64,000 bases of DNA, from the NCBI RefSeq assembly GCF_900103345.1, contig NZ_LT629702.1:620001-684000 (forward strand). Reading direction: 5' to 3'. A program made the position numbers and the translations under genes. A model generated the notes under the pieces. That model was not told the DNA's origin. It did no database searches and saw nothing but the letters and a program-made list of their open reading frames with translations. How positions within the stretch are numbered: position 1 is the first letter of the stretch; each line of letters starts with the position of its first letter. Of the stretch, positions 42,102 to 53,259 are shown one piece after another. This stretch comes from Pseudomonas azotoformans (GTDB taxonomy: Bacteria; Pseudomonadota; Gammaproteobacteria; Pseudomonadales; Pseudomonadaceae).

Positions 42102-42911
42102 ATGCAAGAACGTATCGCACGGGAACTGAACATCAATCGCGCGTTGACCCAAGGCGGCGAACCCGAGGAAATCCAACGGCGCATCGACTTCATCAAGACC
42201 ACCTTGCGCCACTCAGGCTGCAAGGCCCTGGTATTGGGCATCAGTGGCGGCGTCGACTCCCTCACCGCCGGCCGCCTGTGCCAATTGGCGGCGGAGCAAC
42301 TGCGCAGCGAGGGCTACGCCGCACGCTTCATCGCCATGCGCCTGCCCTACAAGACCCAGGCCGATGAACGCGACGCCCAGGCCTCCCTGGACTTCATCAC
42401 TGCGGACCACATCGACACCCTCAACATCGCCGCCAGCGTCGACGGCCTGATGGCCAGCCTGACCGCCACCGAAGCCAGCGCCGAGCATGTCGATTTCATC
42501 AAGGGCAACGTCAAGGCCCGCACGCGCATGATCGCGCAGTACGCCGTGGCCAACCTGCACAATGGCCTGGTGGTGGGCACCGATCATGGCGCCGAAGCGT
42601 TGATGGGGTTCTTCACCAAGTTCGGCGACGGCGCCTGCGACCTGGCCCCGTTGTCGGGCCTGACCAAGACCCAGGTGCGATTGCTCGCCACGGCCCTCGG
42701 CGCCCCGGCCAACCTGGTGCACAAACACCCGACGGCCGACCTGGAAGAACTGGCACCGGGCAAGCTGGATGAGCATGCCTACGGTTGCACCTACGCAGAG
42801 ATCGACGCTTACCTGATGGGTGAACCGGTGAGCGAACGGGTGAGGGCGATTGTCGAGGGCGCGTACAGCAAGACAGCGCACAAACGCGCGCTGCCGATTG
42901 CGCCCCTTTGA
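42102..42911 (+). CDS. nadE: Ammonia-dependent NAD synthetase
   Basis: The protein has 269 residues, the size of the ammonia-dependent form without a glutaminase domain. The PP-loop is LVLGISGGVDSLTAGRLCQL; other signatures are MRLPYKTQADERDAQ and VVGTDHGAEALMGFFTKFGD. It turns deamido-NAD into NAD. It overlaps nothing and starts 1 bp after the pncB stop. Its stop is one base from the end of the convergent binding-protein gene. Confidence 0.96.
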   Translation: MQERIARELNINRALTQGGEPEEIQRRIDFIKTTLRHSGCKALVLGISGGVDSLTAGRLCQLAAEQLRSEGYAARFIAMRLPYKTQADERDAQASLDFITADHIDTLNIAASVDGLMASLTATEASAEHVDFIKGNVKARTRMIAQYAVANLHNGLVVGTDHGAEALMGFFTKFGDGACDLAPLSGLTKTQVRLLATALGAPANLVHKHPTADLEELAPGKLDEHAYGCTYAEIDAYLMGEPVSERVRAIVEGAYSKTAHKRALPIAPL

Positions 42912-42912
42912 T

Positions 42913-43944
42913 TTAACGCTCGATCGAGCGACTCCACCGCGCATTCCACTCCGGCCGCGCCTGGTTGACCTGGTCCCAATCAATCGAAATCGCCGTCTGC
43001 AAGTAACCCTGCATCGCTTCCACCCGCGCACGGGTCTTGTCGGTGGTCGGCGTGGTGGGGTTCGAGGGAATCTGGTCGCCTTCCTCAAGCGCCGGGGCCT
43101 GGGCTTCGGCGGTCAGCAGGAAGGCCGCAAGTTTCTGCGCCAGTTCCGGCTGGTCATTGCGCGCAATCACGCATTCGGCCACGTTCAGCACCACCGCGCC
43201 TTCCTTGGGCTGCGCGTATTCCATGGGCACGCCGAGCAGTTTCTGGGTGGCGACCTGGGTCGGGGTAAGGGGGAAGATCGCGGCTTCGTCGGTCTGCACC
43301 ATCTCGGAGATTTTCGCCGAGCTGGCGATGTATTCCAGCACGTTGGGGCCGACGGTCTTTGGCCAGGCCTTGAAGCCGGGCTCCACGTTGGTTTCGTCGC
43401 CGCCCTGGATACGGTTGAACATCAGGAAACCGTGCAGGCCGAAGGTGGACGATGCCAGGGACTGGAACACCACTTTCTCCTTGAAGCGCGGGTCGGCCAG
43501 GTCCATCCACGAGGTGGGCGCGGCCCAGCCTTTTTCCTTGAACATCTTGGCGTTGTAGCCCAGGCCGGTCACGCCGAGGGTCACGGCCACGGCTTCGTCC
43601 TTGATCTTCGCCTTGGCCGGGATCTGCTCCAGGGTCGCGCTCGGCGCCAGCTTGTCGCACAGGCCCATGGAGATGGCGCGGTACATGATGCCGTCGTCGA
43701 GGAACATCACGTGCATCTGTGGGTTGTCTTTGTTGGCCTGGACCTTGGCGAGGATGTCCGACGAGGTGCCGGGCACGATCACCACCTTGACGTTGTTGGC
43801 CTTTTCGAACGCGGGCAGCACCTTGTCGGCGTACACCCGTTCCATGGTGCCGCCGTTCATGCCCAGGTACAGCGTGGGCGCGGCGTGCGCCGTTGAGGCG
43901 AGCAGGGCGAGGGACAAGCAGGACAGCGCAATACGTGGGTTCAT
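42913..43944 (-). CDS. ABC transporter periplasmic binding protein (PotD/polyamine-like)
   Basis: The protein has 343 residues with a signal peptide (ALSCLSLALLASTAHAA). The mature part has YLGMNGGTMERVYADKVLPA and HVMFLDDGIMYRAISMGLCD, a spermidine/putrescine or iron-type binding fold. It is the last gene of a seven-gene leftward operon that also encodes the ATPase, two permeases and a three-part oxidase. The ligand is probably the oxidase substrate. Confidence 0.88.
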   Translation of the reverse strand: MNPRIALSCLSLALLASTAHAAPTLYLGMNGGTMERVYADKVLPAFEKANNVKVVIVPGTSSDILAKVQANKDNPQMHVMFLDDGIMYRAISMGLCDKLAPSATLEQIPAKAKIKDEAVAVTLGVTGLGYNAKMFKEKGWAAPTSWMDLADPRFKEKVVFQSLASSTFGLHGFLMFNRIQGGDETNVEPGFKAWPKTVGPNVLEYIASSAKISEMVQTDEAAIFPLTPTQVATQKLLGVPMEYAQPKEGAVVLNVAECVIARNDQPELAQKLAAFLLTAEAQAPALEEGDQIPSNPTTPTTDKTRARVEAMQGYLQTAISIDWDQVNQARPEWNARWSRSIER

Positions 43945-43958
43945 GGATGTTTTTCCTC

Positions 43959-45056
43959 TCAGGCTTGGAAACGACGGATGGAAAACGCTTCGATGGGGTG
44001 GCGGCTGGCCCCGGTGCAGACGATCTCTGCCAGGGCTTCACCAACCGCGGGACCGAGCTGGAACCCGGCGCCGGCAAAGCCGAAACCGTGGAGCAAGCCC
44101 GGTTGGGTACTGCTGGGGCCGATCACCGGTTCGTGATCGGGAAGGTAACCTTCGGTGCCGCTCCAGGTGCGGATGGCCTGGGCGCCCTTGAGAAAGGGGT
44201 AGAGTTCGCCGGCGTTGCGCAGGATCTCCAGCACCGCCGCCTGCCCTGGGCGCGCGGTCAGCGGGCCGAGAGCAAAGCCGCGACCACCGCCGAGGATGCA
44301 ATTGCCCCTAGCGACCTGCCGCGCATAAATCCCGCCACCTTCAACGCCGGTGCTCACGTTCATCACCACCGGCAAGGGCTCGGTGACCAGCATCGCCGGA
44401 TGCGCCGAGGTGATCGGCACCGCTTCGCCAAACTGCGCGGCGACGCTTCCGGCCCAGGCGCCGGCGCAGTTGAGCAGCCATGGCGCTTGCAGGTGCAGGC
44501 CGTTGGCGCAGTGCACCTGGAACCGGCGGCTGTCATGTTCGATGCGGATCACCTCGGCCTGCTCATACACGACGGCGCCATAACGCTGTGCGGCACGGGC
44601 GAAGGCAGGAGACACCAGGCGCGGGTTGGCATGTCCGTCTTCCGGGCACAGCGAGGCGCCCACGGCAATATCGCCGACCCAGGGGAAGCGTGCGCGCAAC
44701 TCGGTGTAATCCAGCAACTGAAGGCCCAGACCAAAGCCACGGGTCTGCTCGGCATACACCTGCAACGCGGCGAAGTCAGCATGACTGCGCGCCAGCTTCA
44801 AATGCCCGGAGCGCACGTATTCGCCGTCGATGCCGATCAACCCCGGCAAGTCGGCCCACAGTCGATGGGCGCGCTGGGACAATGGCAGTTGGTGCAAGGG
44901 CCGACCCTGGCGCCGCACGCCGCCATAGTTGACGCCACTGGAATGCGAGCCGCAAAAATCCCGCTCCACCAGGGCCACGCGCTGGCCTTTCTGCGCGAGC
45001 ATCAAGGCCGCCGAGGCGCCGACAATGCCGCCGCCGAGGACGATCACGTCGATCAT
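43959..45056 (-). CDS. DadA-like FAD-dependent amine/amino-acid oxidase subunit
   Basis: The protein has 365 residues. The N-terminus VIVLGGGIVGASAALMLAQK is an FAD-binding Rossmann motif. WLLNCAGAWAGSVAAQFG and a C-terminal HGFGFAGAGFQLGPAVGEAL fit the glycine/D-amino-acid oxidase family, HcnC/OoxB group. It overlaps the HcnB-like gene by 4 bp. With its two partners it should form a heteromeric membrane- or quinone-linked dehydrogenase. Confidence 0.9.
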   Translation of the reverse strand: MIDVIVLGGGIVGASAALMLAQKGQRVALVERDFCGSHSSGVNYGGVRRQGRPLHQLPLSQRAHRLWADLPGLIGIDGEYVRSGHLKLARSHADFAALQVYAEQTRGFGLGLQLLDYTELRARFPWVGDIAVGASLCPEDGHANPRLVSPAFARAAQRYGAVVYEQAEVIRIEHDSRRFQVHCANGLHLQAPWLLNCAGAWAGSVAAQFGEAVPITSAHPAMLVTEPLPVVMNVSTGVEGGGIYARQVARGNCILGGGRGFALGPLTARPGQAAVLEILRNAGELYPFLKGAQAIRTWSGTEGYLPDHEPVIGPSSTQPGLLHGFGFAGAGFQLGPAVGEALAEIVCTGASRHPIEAFSIRRFQA

Positions 45057-46396
45057 GGCTGCACCTCCACGCCAAACGGCAGCGGCTTGATCGGTGCCTG
45101 GCCGCGCAGGCGGCCCACGTGTTCAATGGCGCGGCCGCTGCGTTCGGCGACAATCTCCGCTGCCGCCAGCCCACACATCCGGCCCTGGCAGCGGCCCATG
45201 CCGACGCGACAGTGGGCCTTGACCCGGTTGAGCTCCCAGTGGCCTTCATCCACCACCGCGCGTATCTCGCCGGCGCTGACTTCTTCGCAACGGCACACCA
45301 TCAACGCGTCCGGCGCCTGGGCCGCCCATTGCTCGGGGAAGGGGAACGCGGTTTCCAGCCCATGACGAAAACGCTGGATGCGCACCAGTTGCTGCTCCAA
45401 TACGGCGGAGCGGCGCGAGTCAATCGTTGCCCCCGAATCTTCCAGCACCGCCAGTGCCGCACGTTCACCGGCCATCTGTGCGGCGTCCGCACCCATGATC
45501 CCTGCGCCGTCGCCAGCCAGGTACACACCGTTGACGCTGCTGCGCCCGGCGTTGTCCCGTTGCGGCAACCAGGCGCGGTTCAAGCTGTTCCAGGCGAACT
45601 CACAGCCGAGCAAGTCCGCCAGTTGCGTCTCGCTGCGCAACGCGTGGGCGAAAGCCACGGCGTCGCATTCCAGACGGTGTTCCCCCCAACGAATGCCGCT
45701 GACCCGCTGTTCTCCTTCGATATTCTGCAGCGTGGCGCCCTGATGCACGGGAATCCCATGGGCACTCAGCCAGGCGCGGTAATACATGCCCTTGGCCAAG
45801 GTCAGTGGTTGCCCGAGCAGCGCCGGCAGCGCACGGCACTGTGCACTGAACGGCGCGCTGTCGAGTACCGCCACCACCTTGGCCCCGGCCTTGGCGTATT
45901 GGTAGGCGACCAGATACAGCAACGGCCCGCTGCCGCAGAACGCCACGCGCTCACCGATGGCGCAGCCCTGGTATTTCAAGGCGATCTGCGCCGCGCCCAG
46001 GCTGTACACGCCGGGCAGGGTCCAGCCCGGCACCGGCAGGATACGGTCGGTGGCGCCGGTCGCGACAATGATCCTGGCGTATTCGACGCTCTCGGCCCGG
46101 CCGTTGTTGAGCATGTCCAGGCGACCGTCCTCGGCATTCCACACCAGGGTTTGCGGTCGATAGTCGATCAGCGGCGCCAGCTCATCCATCGTGCGGTGCA
46201 CGGCTTGGGCCTTGCTCGCTTCAAATCCGTAGATCTGCCTGGCGGTGCGCTGGAAGCCCAGGGGTTGCCGCCGATAGATCTGCCCGCCGCCGCGCAGGCT
46301 TTCATCGATCAGGCACGGCGTGACGCCATGGTCGAGCAGGGTGCGCGCCGCGCTGATCCCGGCCGGGCCTGCGCCCACAATCACCACCGGTTTCAT
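45053..46396 (-). CDS. HcnB/OoxA-like FAD oxidoreductase with BFD-like [2Fe-2S] domain
   Basis: The protein has 447 residues. VIVGAGPAGISAARTLLDHG is the FAD site and GERVAFCGSGPLLYLVAYQY the NAD(P)-like site. The C-terminus carries a bacterioferritin-ferredoxin-like cluster motif: MVCRCEEVSAGEI and later HCRVGMGRCQGRMC. This is the layout of opine oxidase subunit A and HcnB. It overlaps both neighbours by 4 bp. Confidence 0.92.
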   Translation of the reverse strand: MKPVVIVGAGPAGISAARTLLDHGVTPCLIDESLRGGGQIYRRQPLGFQRTARQIYGFEASKAQAVHRTMDELAPLIDYRPQTLVWNAEDGRLDMLNNGRAESVEYARIIVATGATDRILPVPGWTLPGVYSLGAAQIALKYQGCAIGERVAFCGSGPLLYLVAYQYAKAGAKVVAVLDSAPFSAQCRALPALLGQPLTLAKGMYYRAWLSAHGIPVHQGATLQNIEGEQRVSGIRWGEHRLECDAVAFAHALRSETQLADLLGCEFAWNSLNRAWLPQRDNAGRSSVNGVYLAGDGAGIMGADAAQMAGERAALAVLEDSGATIDSRRSAVLEQQLVRIQRFRHGLETAFPFPEQWAAQAPDALMVCRCEEVSAGEIRAVVDEGHWELNRVKAHCRVGMGRCQGRMCGLAAAEIVAERSGRAIEHVGRLRGQAPIKPLPFGVEVQP

Positions 46397-46683
46397 GGCT
46401 GGCGCCCCGGGTCACGGCTGATCGCCTGGCCTTCTTCCAGCAGCGTCGAGCAGGCGCGCACGCGGCGGCCGTCCTCAAGCCGCACCCAGCAGTCCTGGCA
46501 GGCGCCCATCAGGCAGAAACCGGCGCGGCGCTCGGCGCTGAAGTCACTGCCGCGCAGGTGTTCGGCGCAGGTCAGCATGGCGGTGAGCAAGGTATCGCCA
46601 AGCAAGCCGCTGGCGGGTTGACCGTCCAGAGTAAAGGACAGGGCAGGGCGCGCGCGCTCGGCTACACGTTTGAACAAGGCCAT
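46393..46683 (-). CDS. HcnA-like [2Fe-2S] protein
   Basis: The protein has 96 residues. The cysteines are in GFCLMGACQDCWV with a further one in RRVRACSTL, the pattern of the small ferredoxin-like subunit HcnA. The start ATG (46683) overlaps the TGA of the permease gene as TGATG, so translation is coupled. It is the third subunit of the oxidase. Confidence 0.92.
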   Translation of the reverse strand: MALFKRVAERARPALSFTLDGQPASGLLGDTLLTAMLTCAEHLRGSDFSAERRAGFCLMGACQDCWVRLEDGRRVRACSTLLEEGQAISRDPGRQP

Positions 46684-47477
46684 CAATGTTTCCCCACCAG
46701 CACGCGGTCCAGGCCGTAGACCCGGTCCAGCAGAATCATGGTGGCCGCCGTCAGCGCAATCACCAGGGCCGACACCGCCGCCATCATTGGGTCGATGGAC
46801 TCGGTGGCGTACACATACATACGCACCGGCAGGGTTTGCGTGGCCGGCGAGCTGACGAAGATCGACAGCGTCACTTCATCGAAACTGTTGATGAACGCCA
46901 GCAACCAGCCGCCAGCGACACCGGGCAGAATCATCGGCAGGGTGATCTGGCGAAACAGTGTAAAGCGGCCGGCGCCGAGGGATTCGGCGGCCTGCTCGGC
47001 ACTGCGATCAATACCGATGGCGGCCGCCAGCACCAGGCGCAGCACATACGGTGTGATGATCACCACGTGGGCGAGCATCAGCCAGGTGAAGCTGCCGTTG
47101 ACGCCCATCAGTGCGAACAAGCGCAGCATCGCCACGCCCAGCACCAGGTGCGGGATGATGATCGGCGACAGGAACAACGCGCTGAAGAAGTTGCGCCCCG
47201 GGAACGTGTACCGACTGATCGCCAACGCCGCCGGCACCGCAATCAACGTGGCCAGGCTGGCTGCGGTGAAGGCCAGGACCAGGCTGTTGTAGAACGCCTG
47301 GATAAAGTCGGCCCGCTCGAACACCGCGCGAAACCAGCGCAGCGAGAAACCCGAGGTGGGCAGGCTCAAGGTGTTTTCCGGAGTGAAGGCCACCAGGCAC
47401 ACCACCACCAGCGGCGCCATCATGAACAGCACCACCAAACCGTGGAAACCGAGGGCCAAAGGACCGTTTCTGGACAT
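46683..47477 (-). CDS. ABC transporter permease (PotC-like)
   Basis: The protein has 264 residues and six membrane helices. The EAA-type loop reads EQAAESLGAGRFTLFRQITL. VVCLVAFTPENTLSLPTSGF is typical of PotC-like permeases. It follows the partner permease by 4 bp. Confidence 0.92.
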   Translation of the reverse strand: MSRNGPLALGFHGLVVLFMMAPLVVVCLVAFTPENTLSLPTSGFSLRWFRAVFERADFIQAFYNSLVLAFTAASLATLIAVPAALAISRYTFPGRNFFSALFLSPIIIPHLVLGVAMLRLFALMGVNGSFTWLMLAHVVIITPYVLRLVLAAAIGIDRSAEQAAESLGAGRFTLFRQITLPMILPGVAGGWLLAFINSFDEVTLSIFVSSPATQTLPVRMYVYATESIDPMMAAVSALVIALTAATMILLDRVYGLDRVLVGKH

Positions 47478-47481
47478 GCGC

Positions 47482-48327
47482 TTAAACCCCCAGGGACTTT
47501 TTGTAGCGGCCTTCGACCATGCGGTTCCAGCTCAGCATGATCAGCAGATTGACCAACAGCAGCACCACCGCGATGGTCGCTCCCATGGGCCAGTTGAGTT
47601 CCGAGAGGTACTGGTCGTACACCACGGTGGCGACCATTTTCAGGCGGCGTCCGCCGAGCAGGCCGGGGATCGCGAAGGAGCTGGCGGCCAGGCCGAACAC
47701 GATCAGGGTGCCGGACAGCACGCCGGGCATGACCTGCGGCAGCACGATCTTGCGCATCACCGTGGCCTGGCTGGCGCCCAGCGACAATGCGGCCTGTTCC
47801 GCCGACGGGTCGAGCTTTTGCAGGGAGGTCCACACCGGGATGATCATGAACGGCAGCATCACGTGCACCAGCGCGATGATCACCGCGAACGGTGTGTACA
47901 GCAGCTTCACCGGGCGCCCGCCGAGCAGTTGGATCAGTTGGTTCACCAGGCCATCGGCGCCCAATAGCAGGCTCCAGCCGAAGGCGCGCACCACCACCGA
48001 AATCAGCAGCGGCGTGAGGATCAGGATCAGGAAGATCGAGCGCCACGGCGTGCCCATGCGACTGAGGATGTAGGCCTCGGGCACACCGATCACCACACAC
48101 AGCAGAGTCACCAGCGCGCTGATCCAGAAGGTGCGCCAGAAGATCTCGTAGAAGTACGAGTCGCTGAACAATGACAGGTAATGGGCCAAGGTCCATTCAT
48201 CGGCCTTCACGCCCACCTGGTAGTCGAACACGTTGAACGACAGCACCAGGGTCAGGCCCAGCGGCAAAACCAGCAGCCCGGCAAACAGCACCAGCGCCGG
48301 CAGCGACAGCAGGTAACCGCGACTCAT
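47482..48327 (-). CDS. ABC transporter permease (PotB-like)
   Basis: The protein has 281 residues from ATG 48327 (MSRGYLLSLPALVLFAGLLV); longer frames run into the ATPase gene. Six membrane helices and the EAA loop EQAALSLGASQATVMRKIVL are visible. Its start overlaps the ATPase stop by 4 bp. Confidence 0.92.
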   Translation of the reverse strand: MSRGYLLSLPALVLFAGLLVLPLGLTLVLSFNVFDYQVGVKADEWTLAHYLSLFSDSYFYEIFWRTFWISALVTLLCVVIGVPEAYILSRMGTPWRSIFLILILTPLLISVVVRAFGWSLLLGADGLVNQLIQLLGGRPVKLLYTPFAVIIALVHVMLPFMIIPVWTSLQKLDPSAEQAALSLGASQATVMRKIVLPQVMPGVLSGTLIVFGLAASSFAIPGLLGGRRLKMVATVVYDQYLSELNWPMGATIAVVLLLVNLLIMLSWNRMVEGRYKKSLGV

Positions 48328-49352
48328 GCGTGCACCTCGTCGGCTGCCAGTACGCGCAGCAAGTCCGAATGCCAGTCCAGGCCCACCGCCGCGCCGCAGC
48401 CCAGTGGTGCGCTGCCATCGTTGCTGCGCACCACGGTGATCTCGCCCAGGTCGGTGTGGATGCGGTACAGCCATTGGCTGCCGAAGAAGTAACGATCAAG
48501 CACCTTGCCTTGCAGGCGGCCGGCGCCCACATCCACCAGCGTGATCTTTTCCGGGCGCAGGCTCAGGACCAACTCGCCATCGCCGCGTTCATGCCGTACT
48601 TGCGGGATCCCCAACTGATCGTAATCGCCAGCCAGCAGGTTGGCCTTGCCGACGAAATCGGAGATGAAGCGCGTGCGTGGGTGTTCGTAGAGCTTGTACG
48701 GCGCGTCGATCTGGGTCACTCGCCCGGCCTGCATCACCACCACGCGGTCGCTGATGGACAGCGCTTCAGCCTGGTCGTGGGTGACCATCAAGGTGGTGAT
48801 GCCGACGGCGCACTGGATGCGGCGGATCTCGAACTGCATTTCTTCGCGCAAATTGGCGTCGAGGTTGGACAGCGGCTCATCGAGCAGCAACACCGGCGGC
48901 TCGATCACCAACGCACGGGCCAGGGCCACGCGTTGGCGCTGGCCGCCGGACAGTTCCCGGGGGTAGCGCTCGGCGTGGGGCGCCAGGCGTACCAGTTCGA
49001 GCACGGTCTTGACCTTGCTGGCGATCTCGGCGGCCGGCACTTTGCGCATCTTCAGGCCGAAGGCGACGTTGTCGCGCACGCTCATGTGGGGGAACAGCGC
49101 ATAGCTCTGGAACACCACGCCCAGGCCACGGCTGGCGGGCTTGGCGTGGGTGATGTCGCGGCTGTCGAGCAGGATCTGTCCGCCGCTGACGTCGACAAAG
49201 CCGGCGATCATTTGAAGGGTGGTGGTCTTGCCGCAGCCCGAGGGGCCGAGCAGGGAAACGAACTCGCCCTTTTCCACCGCAAGGTCGGTGGCGACCACCG
49301 CGTCGACGGCGCCGTAGCGTTTGCTCAAGGCGTTGAGTTGGAGAAATGCCAT
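48324..49352 (-). CDS. ABC transporter ATP-binding protein (PotA-like)
   Basis: The protein has 342 residues. Walker A is GPSGCGKTT, the signature is LSGGQRQRVALARAL and Walker B is VLLLDEPLSNLDA. A TOBE-type regulatory domain follows (about 260-340). It is the first gene of the operon and lies divergent from the IclR gene. Confidence 0.95.
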   Translation of the reverse strand: MAFLQLNALSKRYGAVDAVVATDLAVEKGEFVSLLGPSGCGKTTTLQMIAGFVDVSGGQILLDSRDITHAKPASRGLGVVFQSYALFPHMSVRDNVAFGLKMRKVPAAEIASKVKTVLELVRLAPHAERYPRELSGGQRQRVALARALVIEPPVLLLDEPLSNLDANLREEMQFEIRRIQCAVGITTLMVTHDQAEALSISDRVVVMQAGRVTQIDAPYKLYEHPRTRFISDFVGKANLLAGDYDQLGIPQVRHERGDGELVLSLRPEKITLVDVGAGRLQGKVLDRYFFGSQWLYRIHTDLGEITVVRSNDGSAPLGCGAAVGLDWHSDLLRVLAADEVHA

Positions 49353-49594
49353 GTCTGCGTTCCACCTTTTTTGAGTCGCGTCGAAACGCGCTTTTTTGTT
49401 TTGGGCAGATGCGAATGAGGTATTGCCGGTGCGTTGGCGCTCGATCTTGAGTCGGCTGCCGGTTGTTGTTCATTTCGCCCCTGTGGACGCAGATTAGGAC
49501 GAAGACTAGGATGGGCGGAAGATGGAATTTCACTGAACGGACTATTATTTTCGTATTTATTCACTCACCGGAATTTACCAAGAGATTGAGTGTT

Positions 49595-50425
49595 ATGGAT
49601 TCCACTGATCGAAACGAAACTGGCAAAGAAGTCGGCGCCGGTGCGGTGTCCCGGCTGTTCGCCCTGCTGCGCACCCTGGGTGACGTGCCGGAGGGCGGCG
49701 AACGCGTCACCCAGCTGGCGCAACAGGTGGGCCTGTCGCAACCCACCACCCATCGGCTGCTGCGCAGCCTGATGGACGAAGGGATGGTCGAGCAGGACGC
49801 CCGCAGCAAGCGCTATCGCCTGAGCCTGGAGTTCTTCGCCCTGGCGGCGAACGCGGGCAAGACCGGCAACCTGCGCGACCTGGTGCGCCCGAGCATGCTG
49901 CGCCTCAGTGCGTCATTGGGTGACTCGCTGTTCCTGCTGGCGCGCAGCGGCTTCGATGCGATCTGCCTGGACCGCAGCGAAGGCCCGTACCCGATCCGCA
50001 CCTTCACCGGCGATATCGGCGGGCGCGTGGCATTGGGTGTGGGGCAGGGCAGCCTGGCGATCCTGGCCTTTCTGCCGGAGGAAGAGCGCGAAACCGTGAT
50101 CCGCTACAACCTGCCACGGCTCAAGGACTTCCACCTGTATGACGAAGTGCTGTTGCGCTCGGAAGTGGAGAACGTGCGCAACCTGGGGTATGCGGCGCGC
50201 AATACCGGGGTGCTGGAAGGCATGGCCGGGTTGGCCGTACCCATCCTCAATCGGGATGGGCACGCGGTGGCGGCGTTGAGTGTGGCGACCATCAGCGATC
50301 GCCTGGGGCCGGGCCGGTTGCCGATGGTGGTGGAGTTGCTCAAGCGCGAAGCGGCGGCGATCGGGCCACGGATCAATCCGTTTGATCCGACGTTGCGCCG
50401 GCCCTCACAAACCTTTGGCGGATAA
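49595..50425 (+). CDS. IclR-family transcriptional regulator
   Basis: The protein has 276 residues. The winged HTH (about 15-75) reads VTQLAQQVGLSQPTTHRLLR. The IclR effector domain reads LRDLVRPSMLRLSASLGDSL and NTGVLEGMAGLAVPILNRDG. ATG 49595 is chosen because it starts just before the family N-terminus; the frame is open back to 49463. It is divergent from the transporter-oxidase operon, its likely target. The 242-bp promoter region between them is AT-rich near the iclR start, with no site I can name. Confidence 0.92.
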   Translation: MDSTDRNETGKEVGAGAVSRLFALLRTLGDVPEGGERVTQLAQQVGLSQPTTHRLLRSLMDEGMVEQDARSKRYRLSLEFFALAANAGKTGNLRDLVRPSMLRLSASLGDSLFLLARSGFDAICLDRSEGPYPIRTFTGDIGGRVALGVGQGSLAILAFLPEEERETVIRYNLPRLKDFHLYDEVLLRSEVENVRNLGYAARNTGVLEGMAGLAVPILNRDGHAVAALSVATISDRLGPGRLPMVVELLKREAAAIGPRINPFDPTLRRPSQTFGG

Positions 50426-50486
50426 TCCATTTCAGCCACGATGAAGATCAAAAAGTCTGAGCAGGCTGGCTTATGGGTGAGGTGGG

Positions 50487-51893
<1,407 letters not shown>

Positions 51894-51904
51894 CAGAAGC
51901 CTCG

Positions 51905-53209
51905 TTAAAGCGCAGCGCCGGCGGCACGGCCGAGCACGCGTTGATATTCACCCTGGGCAGTCTGCTGGGAGAACTCGCCGGACCATTTCGATACCACCAC
52001 CGTGGCCACGCTGTTGCCGATGGTGTTGCAGGTGGCAATCGCCATGGACATGAAGCGGTACACGCCGAACAGCAGCGCCAGGCCTTCGGCCGGCAGTACG
52101 CCGATGGCGGTCACGGTCGCGGCAAACACCACAAAGCTGCCACCCGACACCGCCGCCGCGCCCTTGGAGGTCACCAACATGATCGCAATGATGCCCAGTT
52201 GTTGTTCCCAGCTCAGCGACACGCCGTAGGCATTGGCGATAAACAGCACGCACAGCGACATGTAGATCGATGTGCCGTCGAGGTTGAACGCATAGCCGGT
52301 AGGCAGCACCAGACCGACGCTCTGTTTGGAACAGCCGAATTTCTCGAGCTTTTGCAGCAGGCGCGGTAGGGCGCTTTCCGACGAGGCGGTGCCGAGCACG
52401 ATGAAGATTTCATCCTTGATATAGGTGAGGAAGCGCCACAGGCTGAAGCCGCTCAACCGGCACACGGCGCCCAGCACCACAAAGATGAAGAAGGCGATGC
52501 CGACGTAGAACATCAACACCAGGTTGGCCAGGGACATCAGCACCGCTGTGCCATTGCTGCCCACCGCGTACGCCACCGAGCCGAAGGCACCCAGGGGCGC
52601 GAACTTCATGATCAGGTTGATGAACTCGAAGAAGCATTCGGAGATGCGGTTCAGGCCGTCCTCGATCACTTCACGGCGCTCGGGCTTCAACGCCAGCAGG
52701 GCGAAGCCGAACAGCACCGAGATCACCAGCACTTGCAGCAGCTGGCCGCCGGCGAAGGCACCGACGAAATTGTCCGGGAAGATGCCGTAGATAAAGTCCA
52801 TGGTCGAGGCGGGCGCATGCCCCTTGGCCACGGCGGCGCTCGCGGCGGCGGCAGCGGCGCTGCTCGGGTGGGCGTCATGCATGCCGGAGCCGATCTGCAG
52901 CAGGTTGCCCCACAACAGGCCGATGGCCAGGGCGATGGTCGACACCACTTCGAAGTAGATCAACGCACGCAGGCCGACCTTGCCGACCCGCTTGATATCA
53001 CCGGCTGACGCGATGCCGTGGACCACCGTGAAAAATACCAGCGGCGCGACAGCGGTCTTGATCAGCTTGAGGAAGATATCGCCGAGGATCTTGAAGCTGG
53101 CGGCCAGTTCCGGGGCGAGAAAGCCGAAGGCAATGCCGAGGAACATGGCGGCGACGACCTGGAAGGTCAGGTCCTTGTAGAGCGGTTTTTTGGCGGGGGT
53201 GGATGACAT
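51905..53209 (-). CDS. Dicarboxylate/amino acid:cation symporter (DAACS, DctA/GltP type)
   Basis: The protein has 434 residues from ATG 53209. About eight membrane helices and re-entrant loops are seen; ASSESALPRLLQKLEKFG is the HP1 serine motif and NLDGTSIYMSLCVLFIANAY is helix 7. An Ala-rich insert lies near residue 125-150. The family imports C4-dicarboxylates, Asp or Glu. It is 11 bp upstream of fumC. Confidence 0.93.
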   Translation of the reverse strand: MSSTPAKKPLYKDLTFQVVAAMFLGIAFGFLAPELAASFKILGDIFLKLIKTAVAPLVFFTVVHGIASAGDIKRVGKVGLRALIYFEVVSTIALAIGLLWGNLLQIGSGMHDAHPSSAAAAAASAAVAKGHAPASTMDFIYGIFPDNFVGAFAGGQLLQVLVISVLFGFALLALKPERREVIEDGLNRISECFFEFINLIMKFAPLGAFGSVAYAVGSNGTAVLMSLANLVLMFYVGIAFFIFVVLGAVCRLSGFSLWRFLTYIKDEIFIVLGTASSESALPRLLQKLEKFGCSKQSVGLVLPTGYAFNLDGTSIYMSLCVLFIANAYGVSLSWEQQLGIIAIMLVTSKGAAAVSGGSFVVFAATVTAIGVLPAEGLALLFGVYRFMSMAIATCNTIGNSVATVVVSKWSGEFSQQTAQGEYQRVLGRAAGAAL

Positions 53210-53259
53210 GTCTGTGATCTCGTTGTTGTTATGGTTCGGTGTGACGCTGGAGATCCCAG

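Noticed and set aside
46686-47540. 284-codon plus-strand frame opposite the PotC-like permease
   Set aside because: His/Gln-rich antisense composition; the permease on the minus strand is complete and lies in an overlapping operon.
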